A DNA stretch of 64,000 nt, taken from assembly GCA_039027435.1 (NCBI GenBank), contig JBCCKF010000006.1:191383-255382 (forward strand), written 5' to 3'. Below the pieces are notes generated by a model. That model was not told the DNA's origin and made no database searches. It worked only from the letters and a program-made list of their open reading frames with translations. A program made the position numbers and the translations under genes. The DNA is from CALBPI01 sp039027435 (GTDB lineage: Bacteria > Pseudomonadota > Gammaproteobacteria > Steroidobacterales > Woeseiaceae). Shown here in pieces: positions 23,576-32,066 of the stretch; the stretch's first letter is position 1; every line of letters begins with the position of its first letter.

Positions 23576-25249
23576 ATGATGCGCAAGAGCCTCCTTCCCG
23601 GCGCGGTAGCGCTGGCCGTACTCGCCGGATGTGGCGGTGGTGACATCAACATCGAGCCAAGCACGTCGGTAAGCAACAGCAACAACACGACGACCAACAA
23701 CTCGGGCAACCAGAACCCGAACGCAGTCTGCGCTTCCTACACCAACTCAGGTGGGCAGGAAATCAGCGGCGCCTTTGACGGCACCAACTGCATTTACGCA
23801 CCGTCTTTCTCCGACGCGGGAAACAACATCACCGTCGACCTGACCATTCCGGCACTGGCTAACGGTGGTGCGCATATTTTTGAAGGCAGCCTGTTCATCG
23901 GCGAAACCTTCGACACCGATGCGGGTCTTGCAGCCGCTGGCATCACCGAAGGTGGCGACGGCCCTGTACTAACTGTTGAAGCGGGCGCGACGCTGGCTTG
24001 GCAGACCAGCGCTGACTTCTTGATCATCAACCGCGGTTCCCAGCTGTTCGCTGTGGGTCGTGAAGATGCACCGATCACCTTCACCTCTGTTTCCGACGTC
24101 AATGGCACCGTTGCCTTCGACGACGTACAGCAGTGGGGTGGCATGGTCGTTAACGGCTTCGGCGTCACTAACAACTGTGATTACACCGGCTCTGTTGCTG
24201 GTGGTGATCTTGCGACGACCGATTGCCACGTTGATGCTGAAGGCGCAGCTGGACTTGACGAGTCCCAGTACGGCGGCGACAACAACGACGACAGCTCTGG
24301 TCGTATGGAATACCTCCGCGTCAAGCACACGGGTGCACAGGTAGGTAACGGCGACGAGCTGAACGGTATTTCGTTCGGCGGTGTTGGCCGCAACACCATC
24401 GTTGAGAATCTGCAGGTTTACTCAACGTTCGACGACGGCATTGAGATGTTTGGTGGTGCGGTGAACTTCACCAACTTTGTCGGCCTCTATGCTCGCGATG
24501 ACACCATCGATATCGATGAAGGCTACGCCGGCACGATCACGAACGCATTGGTCATTCAGAACGAAGCCGATGGCAACCACTGCATCGAGGCAGATGGCAT
24601 TGCATCGTTCTCCAGCCTGACCGGAGCAGAGGTCGAAGCGACGATCACCCAGGGCATCAACTCGCGTCCGACGATCAACAATCTGACCTGCATCGTGAGT
24701 GCAAACGGCACGGCCACTGCGACGCACGATCCGGGCGCGGGCTGGCGTCTGCGTGAGGGGATCTTCGCGATCATCAACGATTCGCTCGTCGTCTCTACCT
24801 ACGGACCAAACGACGCGACAAGCGCAAATGACAACTACTGCTTGCGTGTCGACAACCGCTCGCAAGTTGCGGCGCAGGACGGCGATCTTCAGGTCAACAA
24901 CACCATCTTCGCCTGTGAAGAGCAGACTCGTGGTCAAACCTTCCCGGACGGCGTAACCACCGAACTGAGCTTCGCTCAGGATGATGGCAGCGTTTTCGCG
25001 ACGGTTGCCGGTGTTGTTGATCCGACCGCTACGGCTGATGCTGGTCTCCAGCTGCTGGAAGGAACGCCGGGCTTTTACTCGATTCAGGCGACCGCTTTGC
25101 AGGTCGATGGCGCCGATCCGATGGTTACGCCTACCGCTGGCACGATCATCGGTGGTGTGAGCCTGGCCGACGACTGGACTCAAAACTGGGCGTTCGGACT
25201 GCGTGATGTCGCTGGTGGCAACGCGCTCGCGGAGTTGTGGTTCCAGTAA
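23576..25249 (+). CDS. Outer-surface lipoprotein with beta-helix-like repeats
   Basis: A 557-residue predicted lipoprotein. The signal MMRKSLLPGAVALAVLAGC ends in a clear lipobox, followed by a Gly/Asn/Thr/Ser-rich linker (about residues 22-55) typical of surface tethers. The body has Asn/Asp/Gly-rich turns and short hydrophobic strands (for example WGGMVVNGFGV, MEYLRVKHTGAQVG, ISFGGVGRNTIVENLQVYST, FTNFVGLYARDD), which suggests a right-handed parallel beta-helix. GGAG precedes the ATG at 23576; a second ATG follows at once. It sits upstream of a TonB receptor and downstream of a Pho-box-like array. A role as receptor partner in substrate capture is inferred. No enzymatic motif recognised. 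Confidence 0.75.
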   Translation: MMRKSLLPGAVALAVLAGCGGGDINIEPSTSVSNSNNTTTNNSGNQNPNAVCASYTNSGGQEISGAFDGTNCIYAPSFSDAGNNITVDLTIPALANGGAHIFEGSLFIGETFDTDAGLAAAGITEGGDGPVLTVEAGATLAWQTSADFLIINRGSQLFAVGREDAPITFTSVSDVNGTVAFDDVQQWGGMVVNGFGVTNNCDYTGSVAGGDLATTDCHVDAEGAAGLDESQYGGDNNDDSSGRMEYLRVKHTGAQVGNGDELNGISFGGVGRNTIVENLQVYSTFDDGIEMFGGAVNFTNFVGLYARDDTIDIDEGYAGTITNALVIQNEADGNHCIEADGIASFSSLTGAEVEATITQGINSRPTINNLTCIVSANGTATATHDPGAGWRLREGIFAIINDSLVVSTYGPNDATSANDNYCLRVDNRSQVAAQDGDLQVNNTIFACEEQTRGQTFPDGVTTELSFAQDDGSVFATVAGVVDPTATADAGLQLLEGTPGFYSIQATALQVDGADPMVTPTAGTIIGGVSLADDWTQNWAFGLRDVAGGNALAELWFQ

Positions 25250-25271
25250 GCCACCTGGCTTCACTGGTGCC

Positions 25272-25336
25272 GGGGCAGGTTTAGCCATGCCCCACTTCGA
25301 ATAGGGGGTGTCGCGCCGAAATTGCGTGGCACCCCC
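25272..25336 (+). repeat. Two intercistronic stem-loops
   Basis: Between the lipoprotein and receptor genes are two inverted repeats. The first is GGGGCA (25272-25277) with TGCCCC (25288-25293), loop 10. The second is GGGGGTG (25304-25310) with CACCCCC (25330-25336), loop 19. Neither is followed by a T-tract. They could stabilise the upstream lipoprotein message or attenuate read-through, giving more lipoprotein than receptor. Confidence 0.5.
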
Positions 25337-25362
25337 ATCAGAACGAACCCAAGGTCGTAAAG

Positions 25363-28092
25363 ATGAAACACAACAAACGAACAGCGCCCTGGTTGCTTCT
25401 CTCGTCGCTGGTTTGTGCCGCACCTGTCGTGGCGCAAGAGGACGACACGGACGCACAGGACGATACCGCCGTCGAGGAAACCGAGCAATCCGCGGCTATC
25501 GACGAGGTTGTCGCCGTCGGTCGCTTGCTCAGCACAGGTCAAGCGTTGGCACTCGAGCGCATGGATGATGCTGCAGTCACCGATTTCCTGGGCGCGGACC
25601 AGATTAGCCGTACCGGCGACTCGAGCGTGGCTGTCGCACTCAAGCGTGTACCCGGACTCTCACTGGTCAATAACCAGTTCGTGTACATCCGCGGGCTGGG
25701 AGAGCGCTACTCGCAGAGCACATTGAACGGTGCGTTTATTCCGTCTCCGGACCTTACGCGCAACGTGATTCCGCTGGATATCTTTCCAGTTGCGATCGTT
25801 GATTCGTTGCGGGTTCAGAAGGCCTATACGCCTGACATGAGTGCTAACTTTGCCGGCGGCAGCGTTGACGTGCGCACGAAGGGTATTCCGGATGGTTTCA
25901 CAGCATTCTGGGAGATTGGTACGGGCTTCAACACGGCTGTCAATGGCAACGTCAACACCTACGCAGGCAGTAGCGAAGACACTCTGGGTACCGATGACGG
26001 AATCCGAGCGCTGACGCCTCAGTTGATTTCTCAACTCGCGCGATTCCAGGGAAACACGGACACACAGGGTCTGCTGCTGGATATTCTTCAGAGCGAGAAC
26101 CCGGGTGCAACCGTCGCTGACGCTGAACTCGTTAACCGACAGCTAGCGCTGGAGCTAAACCGAAACCTCACGATCGAGAGCGAAGATCCGCTGCCGGACG
26201 TCGATTTCAAAGGCAGCATCGGCAACAGCTTCATATTGAATGACGATTGGGAGTTCGGCTTTCTTGCGGGCGCGACTTACGCGCACAACTGGCGCGAGGA
26301 AGAGACGCTCACTCGGAACTTTAATTTCCCCGAGCAAATCAACGGTTCTGAAATCGAGTCAACCCGGAATGTGAACATCTCCGGTATTCTCAACTTCGGT
26401 CTGAAATTCGGTGATGAGCATAGCTTGTCGACTAACTCGCTGTACCTGCGGAACACTGATGACGAAACCGTGGTCACGGATTTCTTCAACGAGAACCGCC
26501 TCGCCGGCGACGGCCTCGGATTTCGTAACTACCGCTTTCTGTTTGAAGAGCGCACGATGCGGGTGAACCAGCTTATGGGCGAGCACCGGTTCGGAGCGGA
26601 AACCCGCGATCGCTTCCAGAGTCTCGGCTTTCTTTGGAACATCATTCCGGAGGACACCAAAATCGATTGGTTCTTCTCGGATTCAACCTCTCAGACCGAC
26701 ATTCCAAATCAGGTCGATATTCAGGGCCAGACGGTCACGGATACGGTCACCAACGCAGTGTTGAGCGAAAGCATCATCAATGCGCGGAATGCTGCTGTGT
26801 TCCGTTACACCGGTCTCGAGGACGAGGTAGAGAGTAGTCAGATCGCGTTTACCTTGCCCTTCGAGACAGAGAAGAGCCGTATCGACTTTAAGTTCGGTTT
26901 TGGTACCGACCGCAAGGCACGTACCTACGAGCAGTACCAGTTTGGTCTGGGAACGGATAACACCGACAACCTCAGTACTCTGACTGGCGATCTGGGCGAC
27001 GTGTACTCCGATGCCAACATCCTGAACCCGGACAACGAGTTCTTCTTCGATTTGCTCGGTACGGACAATCAGTCCTACATCGCCGCGACGATCACGGATG
27101 CGTCATTCGGTATGGTCGACTGGACGTTCGACGAGACTTGGCGCTTTGCTGTCGGTGCTCGCTATGAGGCCTACAGCCAGGTAGCTGTTGACTGGAACCC
27201 GCTTGGGTTCTCGGAAACCAGTCCGCAGATTACTACCGATCCGGAAGCACTCGAGCGTGCGGCGTTTCAGTCCGACGACATCTATCCGTCGGTGCAGGTG
27301 ACCTACATGGGCGATTGGTTGGCCGAGACCTTCCAGCTGCGCTTCGGTTACAGCCAGACGGCGGTACGTCCGGACTTGCGTGAAATCACGGACGCCAGCT
27401 ACATCGACCCGATCACCGGTGAGATCGTGGACGGTAATCCGGGCGTTATTCCAGCGACCGTTGATAGCTTCGATGCGCGTGCGGAGTGGTTCTTCGCGGA
27501 CGGCGACAACGCCACCATCACGCTGTTCTACAAAGACATCACGGATCCGATCGAATTCTTCGAGTCGGCAGCTAGTGATACGAACACGGCGCGTGAAATC
27601 ATCAACGCGGATTCCGCGGAGCTGTACGGTGTTGAGCTGGAGGGTATCAAGCAACTTGGATTCCTCGGATCTTCGTTCCAGAACTTCTTCGTGCAGGGCA
27701 ACCTGACGATTCAGGACACCGAGCTGGTGGCTGGCCCGGACGCGGATGCACCAACCAACCCGACACGTCAGCTGACAGCCGCTTCTGACTACGTTGCGAA
27801 CATTACGTTGGGCTATGACTCAGCGGATGGCAAACACACGGCGACGCTCGTGTACAACGTATTCGGGGAGCGCTTGTACGTTGCCGGTCGAAACGGTGCG
27901 CCGGATGGTTTTGAGCAACCGTTCAACGGATTGGATGCAACCTACAGCTGGTTTCCGACAGACCGGTTGGTGGTGAAAGCCAAGGCTCAGAATATCCTCG
28001 GAGAGGAAATCACGATCGAGCGCGAAGGTGTAACCACCTTCATTCAGGACCCCGGTTCTGCGTTTGCGATCTCCGTACAGTGGACTTATTGA
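25363..28092 (+). CDS. Large TonB-dependent receptor
   Basis: A 909-residue outer-membrane receptor. A signal peptide ends near VVAQ (residue 25), then an acidic linker and the TonB-box-like DEVVAVGR. The plug includes SVAVALKRVPGLSLVNNQFVYIRGLGERYSQSTLNG, the block PSPDLTRNVIPLDIFPVAIVDSLRVQKAYTPDMSANFAGGSVDVRTK, characteristic of one subgroup of large receptors often paired with surface lipoproteins. The barrel ends AFAISVQWTY with a C-terminal aromatic. It follows the lipoprotein by 113 bp and is closed by a strong terminator, so the two form one unit under the Pho-box-like site. A phosphorus-containing substrate is inferred from regulation only. Confidence 0.88.
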   Translation: MKHNKRTAPWLLLSSLVCAAPVVAQEDDTDAQDDTAVEETEQSAAIDEVVAVGRLLSTGQALALERMDDAAVTDFLGADQISRTGDSSVAVALKRVPGLSLVNNQFVYIRGLGERYSQSTLNGAFIPSPDLTRNVIPLDIFPVAIVDSLRVQKAYTPDMSANFAGGSVDVRTKGIPDGFTAFWEIGTGFNTAVNGNVNTYAGSSEDTLGTDDGIRALTPQLISQLARFQGNTDTQGLLLDILQSENPGATVADAELVNRQLALELNRNLTIESEDPLPDVDFKGSIGNSFILNDDWEFGFLAGATYAHNWREEETLTRNFNFPEQINGSEIESTRNVNISGILNFGLKFGDEHSLSTNSLYLRNTDDETVVTDFFNENRLAGDGLGFRNYRFLFEERTMRVNQLMGEHRFGAETRDRFQSLGFLWNIIPEDTKIDWFFSDSTSQTDIPNQVDIQGQTVTDTVTNAVLSESIINARNAAVFRYTGLEDEVESSQIAFTLPFETEKSRIDFKFGFGTDRKARTYEQYQFGLGTDNTDNLSTLTGDLGDVYSDANILNPDNEFFFDLLGTDNQSYIAATITDASFGMVDWTFDETWRFAVGARYEAYSQVAVDWNPLGFSETSPQITTDPEALERAAFQSDDIYPSVQVTYMGDWLAETFQLRFGYSQTAVRPDLREITDASYIDPITGEIVDGNPGVIPATVDSFDARAEWFFADGDNATITLFYKDITDPIEFFESAASDTNTAREIINADSAELYGVELEGIKQLGFLGSSFQNFFVQGNLTIQDTELVAGPDADAPTNPTRQLTAASDYVANITLGYDSADGKHTATLVYNVFGERLYVAGRNGAPDGFEQPFNGLDATYSWFPTDRLVVKAKAQNILGEEITIEREGVTTFIQDPGSAFAISVQWTY

Positions 28093-28114
28093 TCTGCACC
28101 ACTTCGGAACAAGA

Positions 28115-28144
28115 GCGGGCCTCCTCGGAGGCCCGCTTTTTTTT
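28115..28144 (+). terminator. Intrinsic terminator
   Basis: A perfect 10-bp GC-rich stem, GCGGGCCTCC (28115-28124) with GGAGGCCCGC (28127-28136), has a very short loop and is followed at once by eight T residues. It lies 23 bp after the stop of the first large TonB receptor and ends that transcription unit. Confidence 0.93.
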
Positions 28145-28301
28145 GTGCCTTTTTTTGGTGCAAAAATGTGCGGTTGCAGCATCCGCGCAACATCCCGAAG
28201 GGCGCATCCCTGCTTGCTTCACGCCTTGTTGTTGGCGTATAACGACATGCTGGTGGAGCGTACTCGCTCTTTCCGGTCGTCGCGGGGGTGACGGCCACAA
28301 T

Positions 28302-28321
28302 CGTCTTTTAAAGACGGGGGG
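28302..28321 (+). promoter_or_regulatory. Palindrome abutting the ribosome-binding site
   Basis: The 15-bp palindrome CGTCTTTTAAAGACG (arms of seven bases around one T, 28302-28316) runs directly into a GGGGGG ribosome-binding site (28316-28321) before the GTG start at 28330. It could be a repressor site. A possible promoter upstream is TTGCTT with TATAAC (28238-28243), spacing 18, which is only a weak call. Confidence 0.4.
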
Positions 28322-28329
28322 TAAAATCT

Positions 28330-31062
28330 GTGAAGTTGAAACCGTCACGGTATGCGGCTCTGCCGCTTGTGCCGACGCTGGCGTTGATGGCGTTCTCTGC
28401 GCCGGCGCTGGCCCAAAATAGTGATCAGGCCGAGGAAATCGAAGAGGTTGTTGTAACGGGTTCGTATATCCGTCGCACTTCCCAGTTCGATTCTCCGTCA
28501 CCAATCGATTCCGTTGATGCCGCGGCGCTCGAGGCGATCGGTGCCACCAGCGTTGCCAATGTCGTGCAGACGTTGACGATCAACACCGGTTCGCAGAACA
28601 ACCCGGACGCGTTCACACAGAACTCGACTGTAGGTACCTCGAACTTCAACCTACGTGGCTTGGGCGTTGCGTCCACACTGGTATTGTTGAACGGCAAACG
28701 CCAGGTGCTTACGGGCTTGCCGACCAACGATGGGTTGAACTTTGTCGACACCAACTCACTGGTGCCGCTGATCGCAATCGACAACATCGATATCCTGAAA
28801 GACGGCGCTGCCGCGTTGTATGGATCGGATGCGGTTGCCGGTGTGGTCAACTTCCGCACACGAAATGATTTCGAGGGCTTCGAAGTCTCGGCGGACTTCC
28901 AGTCGGTTGAAGATGAGGGCACCTCATCTGAGTACCAGCTGCAGGCCATCTTCGGAGCGCGCGGTGAGCGTAGTCACGTGATGGCAGCCTTCAGTTTCGC
29001 CGAGCGCACACCTTTGTCGACGCAAGAACGTCGCCTGAGCCGTCCGCAAGACGATTCCAGCACACTCGGTGATCCGGGTTCCTATTTCTTCCCTTCGGGA
29101 CCGCTTGTTGGCCTACCGATTATCGACCCGACCGGCTGTCAGACCTCAGCGGTAGACGGCAGTTTCATCGGCGGTATACCGGTGTTGCTAGCGCCGCCGG
29201 GCACAGTGCCTGGTCTCGATGTTGGGCTTTGTAGCTTCGACTTCGGTGATTTCTTCACGCTGATTCCAGATGAAACGCGTTTCAACGGTTTCGCTCGTGG
29301 TTCTTACCAGCTGACCGACAGCATTGAGTTGGTTGGTGAATTTGGCTTCGCACGAAACCGTGCGCAACGCCTGAACTCGCCGACGTTCCCGAACCTGCGG
29401 TTCCCGACGGTGCCGGGCACACACCCGAACAACCCATTCGGCACCGACGTGAACTACTTCGGCCGTGCGAGCGGCAACGGCGGCACGGCTGCACCAACGG
29501 TCAACGAGATCGATACCTGGCGCTCGTCGATTGAGCTCAATGGAGAGCTCGACAACGGCTGGTACTGGCAGGTCGCTTACGTCGGCGCAAAAAACGAAGG
29601 CGTAAACGTGACGGCTGATACGCTGGCGCAAGAATTTCAGGATGCGTTGAACGGCTTTGGTGGCAGTGGTTGTACAGGCCCGACCGATCCGAACGCGCAG
29701 GCAGGTGTTGGTCCTTGCCAATACTTCAACCCGTTCGCAACCAAGTTCCTCTCGCCGAACTCACAGGATGTGATCGACAGTTTCACCGCAGACCAGGTGT
29801 TGGATACGACCTCTGAGCTGAACACGATCGAAGCGGTCGTGTCCGGTGAGATTTTCGAGACCAGCGCAGGCACGGCGAGCATTGCTATCGGTGCTCAGTA
29901 TCGTCAGGAAGAGCTTTCGCATGACTACAACAGCTTGGCGAACCAGGACCGTTTCGCATTCGTGATCGGCAACCCTGACTTCGACGCTGACCGCGACGTG
30001 AATGCTGCGTTCGTCGAGCTGGGTATTCCGGTCACGGATACCGTCGACGTTCAGCTTGCAGTGCGCTACGAGGACTATGGTGATGCGATCGGCAGCACGA
30101 CCGATCCAAAGATCGCGGCTATTTATCGACCGACCGATACCTTTACGTTGCGCGGCTCATACTCGACATCGTTCCGTGCGCCGTCCTTGTTCCAGACCAA
30201 CGGTGGCAGCACCTCGCTAAATCAGGTTGCTGATCCGCTCAATCCGGGCGGTTTGTTTTTCGCGGCAGTCCGTTCATCCGCTAACCCGGACCTGCAGCCT
30301 GAAGAGTCAGATGCGTTCAACGCCGGTATGTCGTTCGAGATCGTCGAGAACCTCGTACTCGATCTGGATTACTGGTCGTTCGACTTTACCGACGTGATCA
30401 TTCAGGAGAACTTCCAGGCGGTACTGAATGCGTTCCCGAACGATCCGTCGCGCGTGCAGCGTGTGGCTGGGCCGGGCTCTCCCGTAACGCAGATCAACGT
30501 GGGCTTCGTGAATGCAAGCTCGGTTGAGACCGATGGTGTCGACTTCCGACTCAAGTACCAGTTCGAGACCGCTGCGGGCGTGTTCCAGCCTTTCATCGAA
30601 GGGACTTACATCCTGGGATACGACCTGGACGATCCACAAGCGATGGAGGTTGATGGGGTTGGACGAAGAAACTTCACTAATTTCGGTAACCCGACGCCCG
30701 AGTTGCGGGCCAACGCTGGTATCGGCTGGATCAATGGTGCGCACTCTGCGAACATCTTCGCGCGATACATCAGCGGCTACGACGATGACCAGAACTGCGG
30801 CGATGGAAACGCATCAGTTGGCGGCGTCTGTCCTACAGGCACCGGCTTCTTCGATATCGATTCACAGCTGACGTTCGATCTTCAGTACTCGTTCGACACG
30901 GTGGTTGCATTCGACTGGGAAACCGGTCCGTTGCTGACACTGGGTGTAATCAACGCCACGGCTGAAGAGCCGCCGCAGGTGTTCACCAACGGTGGTTACG
31001 ATGCGCGTGTTCACGATCCTCGTGGACGTCTCGTTTACCTGCGCTTCAAGCAGGGCTTCTAA
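28330..31062 (+). CDS. TonB-dependent receptor, second large copy
   Basis: A 910-residue receptor starting with GTG, supported by a GGGGGG ribosome-binding site eight bases upstream. The signal peptide ends PALAQ (residue 29). EEIEEVVVTGSYIRR is the TonB box and linker, and the plug shows NFNLRGLGVASTLVLLNGKRQV and VPLIAIDNIDILKDGAAALYGSDAVAGVVNF, which is the classic subgroup found in caulobacters, xanthomonads and marine gammaproteobacteria for carbohydrate or peptide uptake. The end, PRGRLVYLRFKQGF, has the C-terminal Phe for Bam recognition. It has its own upstream terminator and downstream terminator, so it is transcribed alone. Substrate unknown. Confidence 0.9.
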   Translation: MKLKPSRYAALPLVPTLALMAFSAPALAQNSDQAEEIEEVVVTGSYIRRTSQFDSPSPIDSVDAAALEAIGATSVANVVQTLTINTGSQNNPDAFTQNSTVGTSNFNLRGLGVASTLVLLNGKRQVLTGLPTNDGLNFVDTNSLVPLIAIDNIDILKDGAAALYGSDAVAGVVNFRTRNDFEGFEVSADFQSVEDEGTSSEYQLQAIFGARGERSHVMAAFSFAERTPLSTQERRLSRPQDDSSTLGDPGSYFFPSGPLVGLPIIDPTGCQTSAVDGSFIGGIPVLLAPPGTVPGLDVGLCSFDFGDFFTLIPDETRFNGFARGSYQLTDSIELVGEFGFARNRAQRLNSPTFPNLRFPTVPGTHPNNPFGTDVNYFGRASGNGGTAAPTVNEIDTWRSSIELNGELDNGWYWQVAYVGAKNEGVNVTADTLAQEFQDALNGFGGSGCTGPTDPNAQAGVGPCQYFNPFATKFLSPNSQDVIDSFTADQVLDTTSELNTIEAVVSGEIFETSAGTASIAIGAQYRQEELSHDYNSLANQDRFAFVIGNPDFDADRDVNAAFVELGIPVTDTVDVQLAVRYEDYGDAIGSTTDPKIAAIYRPTDTFTLRGSYSTSFRAPSLFQTNGGSTSLNQVADPLNPGGLFFAAVRSSANPDLQPEESDAFNAGMSFEIVENLVLDLDYWSFDFTDVIIQENFQAVLNAFPNDPSRVQRVAGPGSPVTQINVGFVNASSVETDGVDFRLKYQFETAAGVFQPFIEGTYILGYDLDDPQAMEVDGVGRRNFTNFGNPTPELRANAGIGWINGAHSANIFARYISGYDDDQNCGDGNASVGGVCPTGTGFFDIDSQLTFDLQYSFDTVVAFDWETGPLLTLGVINATAEEPPQVFTNGGYDARVHDPRGRLVYLRFKQGF

Positions 31063-31087
31063 GCGAGCGTGTTCAAGCCTGAACCGA

Positions 31088-31120
31088 AAGGCCGTCGACG
31101 TCAGTCGGCGGCCTTTTTTT
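31088..31120 (+). terminator. Intrinsic terminator
   Basis: A 12-bp stem, AAGGCCGTCGAC (31088-31099) with GTCGGCGGCCTT (31104-31115), containing one G-T wobble and a GTCA loop, runs into seven T residues. It begins 25 bp after the TonB-receptor stop. Confidence 0.9.
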
Positions 31121-31181
31121 GTGCTTGGGCGGGGGGCGGTATTGGCCTAAACTTGGGCGCCCCTGAAATGTGACCCTGTAA

Positions 31182-32000
31182 ATGTTCACTTATCTGGATC
31201 CCGCTGTCCGTCAGCGGTTGGTCAATGAAAACAAGCTGCGTCGCATCAATCGAACGGGAGAGCGCCTCCCGATCGATCAGACACCCACGCCCGGCCAGTT
31301 GTCGATCAACCTGCTGGGTCCGATTCCACTGCCCGTGTCACGCAATGCATGGCACCACACCTTTCAGTGGTATGCGGCCGTGCGAAATACCGAGCTTGCA
31401 AAAGTTGAAGCGTTGGCAGCGTCATTGACGGCGGAAGGCGGGCAACGGCTGTTCGCAGAACTGGCAACGTCTATGGCGGTGAATAGCGTGCTAATCGATG
31501 GTGATCTCGACGCTGATCGACCACCACTGGTTCGTGTGCATTCCAGTTGCCTGACCGGTGATGTATTTGGCTCCGAGCGTTGCGAGTGCGGTCCGCAGCT
31601 GGAGAGCGCGATGCGGCAAATCGCATCGCATGATGGCCCCGGGTTGATCGTCTACATGGCAGGTCATGAAGGTCGTGGTATTGGTCTTTGGGCGAAGGCC
31701 GCAACCTATCTGCTCCAGGATGCGGGAGAAGATACTTACCAGGCAAATCGCAGCCTCGGTCTCCCCGATGATTCCCGTGACTTCAGTGAAGCGGCCGCAT
31801 TGCTGTTGCATTTTATCGGCAATAAACCGATGAAATTGTTGACCAATAACCCGAAGAAGGTCGCGGATCTGGCCGCAGCCGGTCTCACCCACGTGACACC
31901 AGTCAAACATCTGATTGGTGTCTCAGACTGGAATCGCCGATATCTGGAGGCGAAGGCAGAGAAGGGCCATCGAATCGACGTCGACGAACTGGAAGGCTAG
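31182..32000 (+). CDS. GTP cyclohydrolase II-like protein with N-terminal extension
   Basis: A 272-residue protein. The C-terminal 155 residues match RibA, which opens the GTP imidazole ring in riboflavin synthesis. The zinc cysteines C123, C134 and C136 are present in CLTGDVFGSERCECGPQLE, as are EGRGIGL, the Tyr in KAATYLLQD and KLLTNNPKKVADL. Differences from ordinary RibA are GH in place of the usual RQ before EGRGIGL, AKAAT in place of NKIRA, and about 115 extra N-terminal residues. It may be a paralogue with altered chemistry. It follows a terminator and leads the GST-CtlX-ArgZ-M61 group by 66 bp. Confidence 0.8.
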   Translation: MFTYLDPAVRQRLVNENKLRRINRTGERLPIDQTPTPGQLSINLLGPIPLPVSRNAWHHTFQWYAAVRNTELAKVEALAASLTAEGGQRLFAELATSMAVNSVLIDGDLDADRPPLVRVHSSCLTGDVFGSERCECGPQLESAMRQIASHDGPGLIVYMAGHEGRGIGLWAKAATYLLQDAGEDTYQANRSLGLPDDSRDFSEAAALLLHFIGNKPMKLLTNNPKKVADLAAAGLTHVTPVKHLIGVSDWNRRYLEAKAEKGHRIDVDELEG

Positions 32001-32066
32001 TTTAAGGCTGGCTTGAAACGACGTTCCGGACTATCGTTGTGCCGGTGGAACATTTGGGGGGAATCC

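Noticed and set aside
24422..25456. 344-codon open frame antisense to the lipoprotein gene
   Set aside because: Basic, low-complexity translation with no family resemblance. It is a shadow of the GC-biased third positions of the sense gene.
28145..28329. Cobalamin riboswitch ahead of the second large TonB receptor
   Set aside because: The B12-box consensus is not present and the leader is short; only a small palindrome is visible.
31121..31181. FMN riboswitch ahead of the GTP cyclohydrolase II-like gene
   Set aside because: Only about 60 bp separate the terminator from the start, too short for the RFN element, and its conserved segments are absent.
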